Source: Caryophanales bacterium UBA5632 (lineage in GTDB: Bacteria > Bacillota_I > Bacilli_A > Izemoplasmatales > Hujiaoplasmataceae). From it: 13,481 nucleotides of DNA. A program made the position numbers and the translations under genes. The DNA lies in the NCBI GenBank assembly GCA_002421405.1, contig DIJY01000103.1, positions 1 to 13,481 of the forward strand, given 5' to 3'. Below the pieces are notes generated by a model, which had not been told where the DNA came from, made no database searches, and was given only the letters and a program-made list of their open reading frames with translations. Shown in pieces: positions 1 to 7,456 of this stretch. Each line of letters begins with the position of its first letter. The stretch's first letter is position 1.

Positions 1-542
1 ACCAATGCTTGTGAAAAATTGAACAAGACGGTATAAGCGGTATCAAAGTCAAAGGAATAACTGTACCTAATTTCATCAACTTCATTTGAAAAGTAATATG
101 ATTCATCCAAAGTCATAATCCCGCTTGGAATAACATGTTCTTCAGAAATATCAATATAGTCGAGTAGCTCTCCTTGATAATAGAACTCAATTGAAACAAT
201 CATCATTGGTAATTCTCTGTTATTTAGGTTTTGAACAATCCCGGTAATATGAACTAAATACGGATACGCTGGATCGGTTTCATCGGTTACAATCGAAAAA
301 GCAGGGGCTTCAACGGTAACGATGTTCGCATATAATATGTCTGGATTGGAAAACTCAGCAGAATACATAAACATCATAATCGCCGTTAGTAAAATCTGGA
401 CACCAAAATAAATACCAATCAATAGTCGGTTGACGCGTTGTTCATGGAACAACTCATCGATATCATAATCATTCGTTTGGGGAACGATTGGAGGAACTAT
501 CTCAGTTTTTTGGGTCGAAAATAAATCATCAAATTCATTCAT
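1..542 (-). CDS. Membrane-anchored protein of unknown function, C-terminus beyond window
   Basis: Reading leftward from an ATG at 542 gives 180 codons with no stop before the window edge, so the gene is partial. The start is supported by GAGGTG five to six bases upstream. The visible protein has an acidic, proline-containing cytoplasmic N-terminus (1-36), a basic stretch, one hydrophobic segment at about 39-60, and then an extracytoplasmic region predicted to be mostly beta. The segment near 97-130 (HITGIVQNLNNRELP, then SIEFYYQGELLDY) has the rhythm of FxLYD-type beta domains, which typically carry a G-x-V-x-N turn followed by a strand ending in a bulky-residue/G pair. That resemblance is a weak inference. 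I do not recognise the protein and assign no function. It is divergent from the K+ channel regulator gene and has its own promoter. Confidence 0.8.
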   Translation of the reverse strand, partial: MNEFDDLFSTQKTEIVPPIVPQTNDYDIDELFHEQRVNRLLIGIYFGVQILLTAIMMFMYSAEFSNPDILYANIVTVEAPAFSIVTDETDPAYPYLVHITGIVQNLNNRELPMMIVSIEFYYQGELLDYIDISEEHVIPSGIMTLDESYYFSNEVDEIRYSYSFDFDTAYTVLFNFSQAL

Positions 543-565
543 GTTGGCACCTCACATTAATGATT

Positions 566-594
566 ATTATACTGTATATTTGTGATTAATAAAA
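566..594 (-). promoter_or_regulatory. Predicted promoter of the leftward membrane-protein gene
   Basis: On the minus strand a consensus -10 TATAAT (566-571) is preceded at 17 bp by a poor -35 TTTTAT (589-594). The predicted start of transcription gives a leader of about 18 bases containing the GAGGTG ribosome site. The -10 is convincing and the -35 is not. Confidence 0.5.
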
Positions 595-626
595 GTTTTT
601 TTTCAGGATTGGCGGATTATCTTTAA

Positions 627-654
627 TTGACTTTTAAGAATTCTGTTGTATAAT
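627..654 (+). promoter_or_regulatory. Predicted sigma-A promoter of the K+ channel regulator gene
   Basis: TTGACT (627-632), a 16 bp spacer and TATAAT (649-654) form a near-consensus vegetative promoter. The expected transcription start is near 661, giving a leader of about 26 bases before the ATG at 687 that contains AAAGGA. Confidence 0.75.
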
Positions 655-686
655 GATGCTATGATTTGTTGAAAGGACTTGAAAAC

Positions 687-1349
687 ATGAAGAAATCATT
701 TGCTGTCATCGGCGTTGGACGCTTTGGAATTGCTTTAATTGAAGAACTAGCCAACTTAGATGCAGATATTCTTGTTATCGATAAAAACTACGATAAAATC
801 GAAAAAGTAGCGAAATTAGTGACGAACGCAATCTGTCTTGATTCAACGGATATTGAAGCCTTAAAGGAAGTTGGCATTACGAATTATGACACCGTTGTTG
901 TTGCGACCGGCGTCAACGTCGATAATTCAATTTTAACGACTTTGATATTAAAGGATTTAGGCATTAAAGACATTTATGTCAAAGTGCAAAGTGAATATCA
1001 TGCCAAAGTCGTTGAAAAACTCGGCGTTGAAGAAGATCATTTAATCTGGCCAGAACAATCAACCGGCCGAAGATTAGCTAAAATATTAGTTTCAGGGAAC
1101 TTCGTCGATTATATCGAACTTGATCACGAATATAGTTTTATTTCCACTGAATCGACAAAACGCCTCATTGGCAAAAATTTGCTTGAATTAGAAATTCGCA
1201 AACGTTTTAATGTCAATATCGTCGCAATTCGCAGAAATCAAAAAATTATGATTCCTTCGTCAACGACCCCTTTTGAAGACGGCGATGAAATATTACTCGT
1301 CGGTCATAATACTTCAATCGAAAAATTTATTGCTTGGTTATCTAAATAA
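687..1349 (+). CDS. trkA: Trk/Ktr potassium channel regulatory subunit (RCK_N-RCK_C)
   Basis: A 220-residue cytosolic gating subunit of a Ktr/Trk-type K+ uptake channel. The N-terminal RCK Rossmann domain begins with VIGVGRFG (G9-x-G11-x-x-G14), and the acidic residue ending the second strand is D32 (ILVID), a nucleotide-binding arrangement expected to bind NAD(H) or ATP/ADP. A C-terminal RCK_C domain spans about 138-220 and includes the typical IPSSTTPFEDGDEILLVG stretch. Length matches KtrA/KtrC of Bacillus (about 220 residues). The frame is open from a TTG at 666, but the ATG at 687 is chosen because AAAGGA (672-677) sits nine bases before it and the domain starts right after it. No membrane partner (KtrB/TrkH) is adjacent, so the pore subunit must lie elsewhere, as for B. 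subtilis KtrC. RCK_C domains of relatives bind c-di-AMP. Whether this one does cannot be seen here. Confidence 0.9.
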   Translation: MKKSFAVIGVGRFGIALIEELANLDADILVIDKNYDKIEKVAKLVTNAICLDSTDIEALKEVGITNYDTVVVATGVNVDNSILTTLILKDLGIKDIYVKVQSEYHAKVVEKLGVEEDHLIWPEQSTGRRLAKILVSGNFVDYIELDHEYSFISTESTKRLIGKNLLELEIRKRFNVNIVAIRRNQKIMIPSSTTPFEDGDEILLVGHNTSIEKFIAWLSK

Positions 1350-1380
1350 AAAGACTTTTCGAAGTCTTTTTTTTCTTTTT
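1349..1380 (+). terminator. Rho-independent terminator after trkA
   Basis: A nine-base stem AAAAGACTT / AAGTCTTTT (1349-1357 with 1362-1370) around a TTCG loop is followed by a run of eight Ts (1367-1374) and further T-rich sequence. It starts at the last base of the trkA stop codon and separates trkA from the rdgB unit. Confidence 0.85.
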
Positions 1381-1394
1381 ATGATTTAAACGTA

Positions 1395-1403
1395 TGATAT
1401 ACT
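1395..1403 (+). promoter_or_regulatory. Possible extended -10 promoter of the rdgB unit
   Basis: TGATATACT (1395-1403) fits an extended -10 element (TGN plus TATACT), and a promoter is needed because a strong terminator ends just upstream. No -35 is recognisable. The predicted transcription start near 1410 would fall inside the AAGAGGTG ribosome site (1406-1413), leaving a leader of fewer than ten bases. That is a reason for doubt. Confidence 0.35.
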
Positions 1404-1418
1404 ATAAGAGGTGATCTC

Positions 1419-2018
1419 ATGAATTATATCCTCATTGCGACTAAAAATCCGGGAAAACTCCATGAATATCAAACCTTACTTGCGCCTTACCACTATCTTG
1501 TGAAGTCGCTTTTTGATTTCCCTGAAATTAAAGAGATAAAAGAAATTGGCAATACGTTTGAAGAAAATGCATTATTAAAAGCAAAATCGCTTTATGAAAT
1601 AACTCATATTCCTGTCATCGCCGATGATTCTGGGTTAATGGTTAGAGCCCTCAATGGAGATCCCGGAGTTCATTCAAAAAGGTATTCAGCGAACGGCACT
1701 GATGAAGCTAATAACCAACTTTTAATCAAAAATATGCAAAATATAGAAGATACGGCAGCGAAATTTGTGTGTGTCATCGCTTATTACATCAACCAATCAA
1801 AACATCCTCTTTTTCGTGGCGAAACTGATGGCATTATTGTGCTAGAACCCAAAGGCAAAAACGGTTTTGGGTATGATCCGCATTTTTACTATCCTGATTT
1901 GAAAAAAACCTTTGCGCAATTGACGATAAAAGAAAAAAACTTGGTGAGTCACCGTGCAAAAGCGTTCCGTCAACTCATTGCTTTTATGGAGGGTAATGAT
2001 GAAACTTGTCATCTTTAG
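1419..2018 (+). CDS. rdgB: XTP/dITP pyrophosphatase, RdgB/HAM1 family
   Basis: A 199-residue house-cleaning enzyme that hydrolyses non-canonical purine triphosphates (ITP, dITP, XTP) to the monophosphate and pyrophosphate, keeping them out of nucleic acids. Family signatures are in order: the phosphate-binding IATKNPGK at 6-13, IADDSGL at 67-73 with the metal-binding acidic pair D69-D70, GFGYDP at 149-154, and KEKN then SHRAKA at 171-182 for base recognition. The length is typical. The ATG at 1419 follows AAGAGGTG with good spacing. The last 20 bases overlap the metallophosphoesterase gene, and a rdgB-phosphoesterase pair is also found in Bacillus (ysnA-ysnB), supporting both calls. The stop is TAG. 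Confidence 0.93.
   Translation: MNYILIATKNPGKLHEYQTLLAPYHYLVKSLFDFPEIKEIKEIGNTFEENALLKAKSLYEITHIPVIADDSGLMVRALNGDPGVHSKRYSANGTDEANNQLLIKNMQNIEDTAAKFVCVIAYYINQSKHPLFRGETDGIIVLEPKGKNGFGYDPHFYYPDLKKTFAQLTIKEKNLVSHRAKAFRQLIAFMEGNDETCHL
1988..1993 (+). promoter_or_regulatory. Ribosome binding site that fixes the phosphoesterase start
   Basis: GGAGGG lies five bases before the ATG at 1999 and only two before the in-frame ATG at 1996, so 1999 is the preferred start. The site is inside the 3' end of rdgB, consistent with translational coupling. Confidence 0.7.
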
Positions 2019-2529
2019 TGATAATCACCGTGATATCGATGTCGTTCGTTGGATTGTCCAGCACAATCAAAACGCTGATCGAATCATCTCTTTGGGCGAT
2101 TCAGAATTGAAAGAACATGAACTATCGAATTTAGGTGTTTTTGGCGTCAGAGGCAATTATCCGTTTGAACCCGATTTTCCATATGATTTGATTATGGAAT
2201 TTGAAGACATTCGATTTTTGATGACCCATGGCCATAAACATTTCGTCAAGTCCGGCTTATATAACATTACTTGCGCTTTAGAATCTAACAAATGCGATGT
2301 CGCTCTTTTTGGCCATACTCATCAAGCCTTAATCAAAAAGGAAGAAAACTATTACTTTTTGAATCCAGGTTCCACGACCCATCCAAAAATGGGATTGGAA
2401 AAAAGTTATATGATCATTCATATCGACCATCGGTATCTCGATATCGAATTGCGTGAAGTATATACCGATAAACTCATCAAAAAACATCTTGACCACCTGA
2501 TGCCCAGGAGGGAAGTCTATGGATTTTGA
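1999..2529 (+). CDS. YsnB/YfcE-type metallophosphoesterase
   Basis: A 176-residue protein of the calcineurin-like MJ0936/YfcE/YsnB family, small cytoplasmic two-metal phosphodiesterases whose physiological substrates are mostly unknown. The metal-ligand motifs are present: SDNH (D8, H10), GDSE (D34), GN within GVRGNYP (N53), THGH (H77, H79) and FGHTH (H106, H108), followed by LNPGS at 121-125. YsnB also has the GDSE form. The usual GNCD motif here reads GNYP, and the usual third residue of SDTH/SDSH is N. Metal ligands are unaffected. The reading frame is open from 1954 but that N-terminus would lie inside rdgB without a ribosome site. The gene overlaps rdgB by 20 bases and the next gene by 11, so the three are probably one mRNA. 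Confidence 0.9.
   Translation: MKLVIFSDNHRDIDVVRWIVQHNQNADRIISLGDSELKEHELSNLGVFGVRGNYPFEPDFPYDLIMEFEDIRFLMTHGHKHFVKSGLYNITCALESNKCDVALFGHTHQALIKKEENYYFLNPGSTTHPKMGLEKSYMIIHIDHRYLDIELREVYTDKLIKKHLDHLMPRREVYGF
2506..2512 (+). promoter_or_regulatory. Strong ribosome binding site of the GGDEF/EAL-like gene
   Basis: AGGAGGG lies six bases before the ATG at 2519 and within the end of the phosphoesterase gene. It supports a start that overlaps the upstream stop (TGA at 2527-2529). Confidence 0.7.
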
Positions 2530-5458
2530 AACTCGTTTTAATGAATTATCATCGCAACCAAAAGATGAAGATTTAATTCAAGAATTAATCATCTTACAAG
2601 AGGAATCGTTAAAAGAAAATGACGCTGATGTCTATTTAAAAACGTCGCATCTCTTGTTTGATACCTACGTTAATTTAGGCGATTATGATTTAGCAACATC
2701 GCTCTTTTTTTCAATTCTCAAAGAAAACCGTTTTGAAGCTTATAAGACCGTACTAGAAATCATTGATAAACTCGTGGGTCTTTTATTGAAGACTGAAGAT
2801 TTTAAACAACTCGAAAATTTACTGAAACTCAGAGAAAGATATTTACCAGGCACGCCAACACCACAACTGATGCAAAAGTTTTATATGGCCGTTTGTCAAG
2901 AAGGTCAAAAACTATACCGTGAAGCGATTCAAACCCTTGTGGGAATTACGGATAATATCTCCAATAACAACCTTGTTTCAAAATATTTGAAACTATCAAT
3001 GCTTTACATAAAAACGAAAGATTTCGAAGCATCAAAAGCTGCGTTTGAACGTGCAAAAATCTTTGATAAACAGTTAAAAAATGAGATGTTCTATCTCGTT
3101 GCTTCCGATCTTGCATATTATGAAGAAGATTATGAAGAAGCACTGAAACAATTTCAAGCCTTCTTCATCAAAACAAAAGTCAAAACAAGATACCTTGATC
3201 GTTATATTTATATCAACATTGAGCTTAACAGGTTGGGAGAAGCCTGGCGATTTTACAAAGAATATTTACCTAAAATCGCAAAGTCCGCCTCAAAAAACTA
3301 TCGTCTTCAATATTATCAAGCTGGCTTAATCTTATCCAATAAAGTCAATGATATTGATGAAGCGGCGGTTTTGCATGAACGCATTCGTTCTCTTGAAACC
3401 GTCAATGAAGAAATCGTCGATACTTTTGATGGGATTAAAACGTTATTAGCCTTTTCAGCAGCGAAAATCCGGTTTAAATCCAAACGGGATATCATCCTTG
3501 AATTATACCGTGTTTTAGCGTCTTTGAGCGACTTTGATCGCATTCTATATCTATTCCCATCCAATGATGGTTTGGTTCTCTATACGTTCAAAAAAGGGCT
3601 GTTAATGGAGAAAACATTCACTTTATCGCAGTATCGGAATACCCTCCTTGAAGAAATCATCAATCAGGACTTGCCGTTTCATCTTTTTTCGAAAGAAGAT
3701 ATTTTAAAACAAGTTGATTATTTAACAAATACAGCGTTCGTTGCCAATCAATACTCAACGATTTTAGCCTATAAAATCATGTCCATGCAAACCACAGACG
3801 GATACATGATTACCTTCATGGAAAAAGATAAACAGTTCGATTATATCAATCGTCTCTTACAAACAACAAAATCAATTCTCGAAGAAAAATTGACGGTTCA
3901 AAAGTTACTGGATCATCATGAAACTTTACACCGGTTATCAGAACGACTGTTATCAATGAAAGGGCTCGGACTGTATAAACTCGAGGATGGCATCTTGTTT
4001 TTACAAAATACGATGTGTCACCAACAATTAGAAACCGACAGTGATTTTATCGCATTTGAAGATTTTCAAAAACGAATGGAAGGTCCCCTCATTTATATCG
4101 ATGATTTGTTAAGAAAAGATCACCTTGAAATCAAAATAAAAAGATCCAATGGAAGTGCATTATTATCCATTGATTTGTGGCAAGTTGATCGAACAATCTA
4201 TCTATTGGCAGAAGATATCGCTCATGAAATTGAAAACACCGAAACACTTTCGTTGTTGGCCCATTTAACGGAAACTTATTCTATGAATAATTTACATGCT
4301 TTAAGAAATAGCATTGAAGCGATGACGGATGTCTCTTGTTTATTAGGGTTTTGGATTCTATCAAATTCATTGGCTGATTTGAAACGAAAAGATCGACATC
4401 ATTTAATTGAACAACTTAGAAATTTGATCCACGCTAGCGCAAGAAATCAACTGATTTGTTTAGCACTAGATGAAGAAGAAGGCTTATTATTACATTGTTT
4501 GAGTACAGATAAACGAGTTCATCAGCGAATTGCAAAAGATGTCATCGATGGAATGAATGAATTTGTGAATAAATCCTTTAATATCTATCAATCAATCCGC
4601 CTTCACATTGGAGCCATCATTCTCCAAAAAAATATGCTGTTTTATGAAATTCTTGAAAAATTGGATCGCACAAGGTTCGCTGATATTTTTGAAATCGCAC
4701 CGGTCTACTATGATAAATCTTTGATTGCCATCGAAAGTAAGTTCTCGATGTTGTTCGATCAGTTCCAAGATTTCGTTTCTGCTAGAAATATGCCGCTTGT
4801 CTTTTCGGAAATTGGCAATCTGTTAACCAAGAAAATCGAAGGATATGATACTTCAATCGATCCTTTCTGTCTGCATGGAACAATCCATGAGTATCAGAAA
4901 ATGATTGCTGAAAACCACCTAGAAAAAGAACATTTCCAGTTGCATTTTCAATCGGTCATTTCGCTCCTTTCGAAAATGGCTACTGAAATCAATCATACCG
5001 TTCGGATGATGATTGATTTGCCGAAGATTGCGCTCTTCGATGCAAAATTGATTGAAGAGATTGTAAAACGGATAAAACGTTCAAAATTATCGCTTGAATT
5101 AATCATCTTTAAAATTCATGGGATTGAATCGGTTGAATCACAACTTGAGTCTTTCCGATATTTAAAAGAGAAAGGTTGTTCTCTCGCATTTCAAGTGACC
5201 GTTTATGACGCTATAAAGCTCATGAGCGAACATCCCTCCATCGTTGATTTTTTGATGATTGAAAGCAATGAATTAACGGATTCAACGAGCCTTTGGTTTG
5301 ATGGCTTAAATCAGTATCGAAAACAACAAATCATCATAACAAATTACAATCAAATTGAACAAAAAGATACTCTCATGGCCGCAAAACTCTATTTAGTCAA
5401 AGGCAATCAACTCAAGAACAATATCACCCAAGATGAACTATTCAACAATGTAAAATAA
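2519..5458 (+). CDS. TPR-GAF/PAS-like protein with degenerate GGDEF and EAL domains
   Basis: A 979-residue protein with no signal peptide or membrane segment, probably cytosolic. Residues about 1-290 are helical and TPR-like (pairs such as YLKLSMLYIKTKDFEASKAAFERA near 156-179 and YYEEDYEEALKQF near 200-212). Residues 322-455 resemble a GAF domain, and 468-565 a PAS-like domain after a helical linker. Residues 575-715 align in layout with GGDEF domains (LLAHLTETYSMNNLHALRN stands where LAYxDxLTGLxNR is expected), but the GGDEF signature position reads ALDEEEGLLL. Residues 745-965 have the EAL barrel layout (MMIDLPKIALFDAKLI, ELIIFKIHG, LKEKGCSLAFQVTVYD, IIITNYNQIEQ, then VKGNQL), yet the EAL motif, the DDFG metal-binding pair and the catalytic lysine/glutamate context are missing. 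It is therefore unlikely to make or degrade c-di-GMP. A scaffold or nucleotide-sensing role is inference. Domain edges are by eye. Confidence 0.8.
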   Translation: MDFETRFNELSSQPKDEDLIQELIILQEESLKENDADVYLKTSHLLFDTYVNLGDYDLATSLFFSILKENRFEAYKTVLEIIDKLVGLLLKTEDFKQLENLLKLRERYLPGTPTPQLMQKFYMAVCQEGQKLYREAIQTLVGITDNISNNNLVSKYLKLSMLYIKTKDFEASKAAFERAKIFDKQLKNEMFYLVASDLAYYEEDYEEALKQFQAFFIKTKVKTRYLDRYIYINIELNRLGEAWRFYKEYLPKIAKSASKNYRLQYYQAGLILSNKVNDIDEAAVLHERIRSLETVNEEIVDTFDGIKTLLAFSAAKIRFKSKRDIILELYRVLASLSDFDRILYLFPSNDGLVLYTFKKGLLMEKTFTLSQYRNTLLEEIINQDLPFHLFSKEDILKQVDYLTNTAFVANQYSTILAYKIMSMQTTDGYMITFMEKDKQFDYINRLLQTTKSILEEKLTVQKLLDHHETLHRLSERLLSMKGLGLYKLEDGILFLQNTMCHQQLETDSDFIAFEDFQKRMEGPLIYIDDLLRKDHLEIKIKRSNGSALLSIDLWQVDRTIYLLAEDIAHEIENTETLSLLAHLTETYSMNNLHALRNSIEAMTDVSCLLGFWILSNSLADLKRKDRHHLIEQLRNLIHASARNQLICLALDEEEGLLLHCLSTDKRVHQRIAKDVIDGMNEFVNKSFNIYQSIRLHIGAIILQKNMLFYEILEKLDRTRFADIFEIAPVYYDKSLIAIESKFSMLFDQFQDFVSARNMPLVFSEIGNLLTKKIEGYDTSIDPFCLHGTIHEYQKMIAENHLEKEHFQLHFQSVISLLSKMATEINHTVRMMIDLPKIALFDAKLIEEIVKRIKRSKLSLELIIFKIHGIESVESQLESFRYLKEKGCSLAFQVTVYDAIKLMSEHPSIVDFLMIESNELTDSTSLWFDGLNQYRKQQIIITNYNQIEQKDTLMAAKLYLVKGNQLKNNITQDELFNNVK

Positions 5459-5483
5459 AAACCGCTAAATTTAGCGGTTTTTT
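5458..5483. terminator. Bidirectional terminator between convergent genes
   Basis: The perfect inverted repeat AAAACCGCTAAA / TTTAGCGGTTTT (5458-5469 and 5470-5481) ends in a T tract on the plus strand (5478-5483) and, read the other way, in TTTTT then ATTTT. It can stop transcription of the GGDEF/EAL-like gene and of the leftward amylase gene, whose TGA stop (5483-5485) abuts it. Confidence 0.85.
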
Positions 5484-7303
5484 CATTTAACAATTCTAAA
5501 CTCATACGATTTTAACGTCAATTGATTGGTGGATTGACCAAGGGATTTATCTTCAAAAAGATCATAATTCACCACTTCAGGCAGTGTAATATTCAACTCT
5601 GTTTCAGCGTTATTAAAGATAAAATAGAGATTCTCTTTTTTGAAAAATAAAGTCATTGGATCAGGAGATTCAAGCCATTTGATTGAAAGTTGACGCATTG
5701 CAGGAATGGTTTTACGAAGACTAATGAGCCGTTTAAAGAATTTAAGCAACTCATGATTTTGATCTTTTGGATTCCAAATCATGGGTTCACGGTTTCCTCT
5801 TAACCCATCACCCGGAATTCCGATTTCATCGCCATAGTAGATGACCGGTGAGCCCACGATGGAAAATAAAAAGGCAAATGCGAGTTTGAACAAGGGGATT
5901 TGATGATTCGACAGCGATAGCATTCTTTCGGTATCATGACAGTCAAGCATGTTAAACATCGAAGGTAAGACAGTGTTGGGATACCGAGAGATATAATCGA
6001 GATACTGGTCGATTAGGTCACTCGCGACGTATTTGATCGGTGCTTTTTTTGAAAAGAAACTCCAAACGGAAAACATCAAATCAAAATTCATTCCCCCGTC
6101 AAATTGATCCCCTCGGAGCCAAGGTTCAGAATCATACCAATTTTCACCTAAAATGAAAACATCGTTTTTAACCGCTTTACAACGTTTGCGAAATGTCCGC
6201 CAAAAATCATGACTGACTTCATTCGCAACATCGAGTCTCCAACCATCGATATCGAATTCTCTGATCCAGTATTCGCCAACCCTTAAAAGATATTCACGCA
6301 TTTCATGATGATCAAAATCGGTTTTTGGCATGCCATATCCGAAAGCGAAGGCGTGAAAGGATAAATACGGACCGTCTGTGTGGATTTTTTCATAGATTTG
6401 ACGACCGTTTTTCGGTTTTTGAAATTCATCCACTTCAAAATTAATCGGCGGATCTTGGAAAAACTTATAATAACCGTAATACTTTGAAGCTTTTCCGTGT
6501 TTCACGATATCTTGGAAAAACGGGTGGTAATAAGAAGTGTGGTTAAATACCGCATCGAGCATGATCTTTATTCCGAGTTCATGCGCTTTTTTTACGAGTA
6601 ATTTCAAATCGTCTTTGGTTCCAAAAGCTGGGTCAATCTCAAAGTAATCAATGGTATCGTATTTGTGTTGCGATTCGGATTTAAACAACGGCGTGAAATA
6701 AAGACCATTGACGCCTAAATCATGTAAATAATCCAATTTTTCAATAATGCCTAAAATGTTTCCTCCATGAAAAATCGGTTGATTCATCGGACGTTCGTTT
6801 TCGGTGCTTAAGTCCCATTCAAAATCATGTTTGTACTTTCGAAATGAATCTGGAAATATTTGGTACCAAATTGTTTGCGGGACCCAAGAAGGCACTTCTA
6901 AAATATCCGCTTCATTCATCCAGGGAAAATTAAATAAACGGTATAAAATTTCTTGGTTTTGATACGTTATTTTGGGAATAACTTGATAATCAAGTAAATC
7001 ACGATTGCCAAGTAAATAAGTGTTATCAATGATAAACCCATATTTAATGCGTTTAAACTTTGGGGTAATGAGGACCGACCAATAATCGAAGTCCGTTGAT
7101 TGATGTTCAAGCGTCATCGGGATGAGATGGTGTTGCCATAAATGATCACCGTCCACCAATTTAAACTCGAACCCATCCCCCCATAATAATGTGATTTCTT
7201 TGGCGACACCCCGATTTGATTTTAACCGAATATGAAAATGGTTACAATCAATGGGGTAAGCGTCCACTGATTTAGGCACGTGATAAAAATCTGTTTTTTT
7301 CAT
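5483..7303 (-). CDS. Cyclomaltodextrinase/neopullulanase-type GH13 amylase, cytoplasmic
   Basis: A 606-residue glycoside hydrolase of the neopullulanase/cyclomaltodextrinase/maltogenic amylase group, which hydrolyses alpha-1,4 (some alpha-1,6) bonds of short maltodextrins and cyclodextrins. Residues 1-125 resemble the N-terminal CBM34-type domain of this group. The barrel starts at WYQIFPDSF (146-154). Conserved GH13 regions are DAVFNHTS (250-257), GWRLDVANE (354-362) with nucleophile D358, LGENW (385-389) with acid/base E387, and LDCHDTER (453-460) with D457. Region V reads MPKTDF (325-330) where neopullulanases have MPKLN. The C-terminal beta domain begins about 535. No signal peptide is present, so it acts on imported sugars. 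The start ATG has GGAGGA (7310-7315) six bases upstream. It is divergent from malF, which supports a maltodextrin role. Exact product specificity cannot be read from sequence. Confidence 0.92.
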   Translation of the reverse strand: MKKTDFYHVPKSVDAYPIDCNHFHIRLKSNRGVAKEITLLWGDGFEFKLVDGDHLWQHHLIPMTLEHQSTDFDYWSVLITPKFKRIKYGFIIDNTYLLGNRDLLDYQVIPKITYQNQEILYRLFNFPWMNEADILEVPSWVPQTIWYQIFPDSFRKYKHDFEWDLSTENERPMNQPIFHGGNILGIIEKLDYLHDLGVNGLYFTPLFKSESQHKYDTIDYFEIDPAFGTKDDLKLLVKKAHELGIKIMLDAVFNHTSYYHPFFQDIVKHGKASKYYGYYKFFQDPPINFEVDEFQKPKNGRQIYEKIHTDGPYLSFHAFAFGYGMPKTDFDHHEMREYLLRVGEYWIREFDIDGWRLDVANEVSHDFWRTFRKRCKAVKNDVFILGENWYDSEPWLRGDQFDGGMNFDLMFSVWSFFSKKAPIKYVASDLIDQYLDYISRYPNTVLPSMFNMLDCHDTERMLSLSNHQIPLFKLAFAFLFSIVGSPVIYYGDEIGIPGDGLRGNREPMIWNPKDQNHELLKFFKRLISLRKTIPAMRQLSIKWLESPDPMTLFFKKENLYFIFNNAETELNITLPEVVNYDLFEDKSLGQSTNQLTLKSYEFRIVK

Positions 7304-7328
7304 GCGTCATCCTCCAAGATATATAAAT

Positions 7329-7357
7329 ATTTTATCACAACTTATATTTTATGATAA
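7329..7357 (-). promoter_or_regulatory. Predicted promoter of the amylase gene
   Basis: On the minus strand TTATCA (7352-7357), a 17 bp spacer and TAAAAT (7329-7334) with an upstream TGA form an extended -10 promoter. The transcription start would be near 7322, giving a leader of about 20 bases with the GGAGGA ribosome site. The cre-like site at 7388-7401 lies about 70 bp upstream of this start. Confidence 0.6.
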
Positions 7358-7387
7358 TTGAAACCCATTACACCTTTTTAAAATAGA

Positions 7388-7401
7388 TAAAAGCGATTAC
7401 A
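7388..7401 (+). promoter_or_regulatory. cre/LacI-family operator in the divergent amylase-malF region
   Basis: TAAAAGCGATTACA matches 13 of 14 positions of the CcpA catabolite-responsive consensus TGWAANCGNTNWCA and shares 11 of 14 bases with the site before malE. Its right half is also the -35 of the malF promoter, so a bound CcpA or MalR-type LacI-family protein would block malF transcription. Which regulator binds cannot be decided from sequence. Confidence 0.65.
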
Positions 7402-7424
7402 TTTTTCACAAATTATGATATCAT
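7396..7424 (+). promoter_or_regulatory. Predicted promoter of malF
   Basis: ATTACA (7396-7401), 17 bp, and TATCAT (7419-7424) preceded by TGA form an extended -10 promoter. The start would be near 7431, with a leader of about 26 bases carrying AGAGGAG. The -10 lies in a perfect ATGATATCAT palindrome (7415-7424). Confidence 0.55.
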
Positions 7425-7456
7425 ATCAATGATATTGAAATCGAGAGGAGATCGCT

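Noticed and set aside
666..686. TTG start giving trkA seven extra residues
   Set aside because: No ribosome site precedes it and the predicted transcription start is only about five bases upstream. The ATG at 687 has AAAGGA and starts directly at the Rossmann strand.
1954..1998. Longer N-terminus for the metallophosphoesterase
   Set aside because: The extra residues are the rdgB coding sequence in another frame, without a ribosome site. GGAGGG positions the start at 1999.
4241..5413. Active diguanylate cyclase/phosphodiesterase
   Set aside because: The fold layout is visible but the GGDEF, EAL and DDFG signatures are absent, so enzyme activity is not supported.
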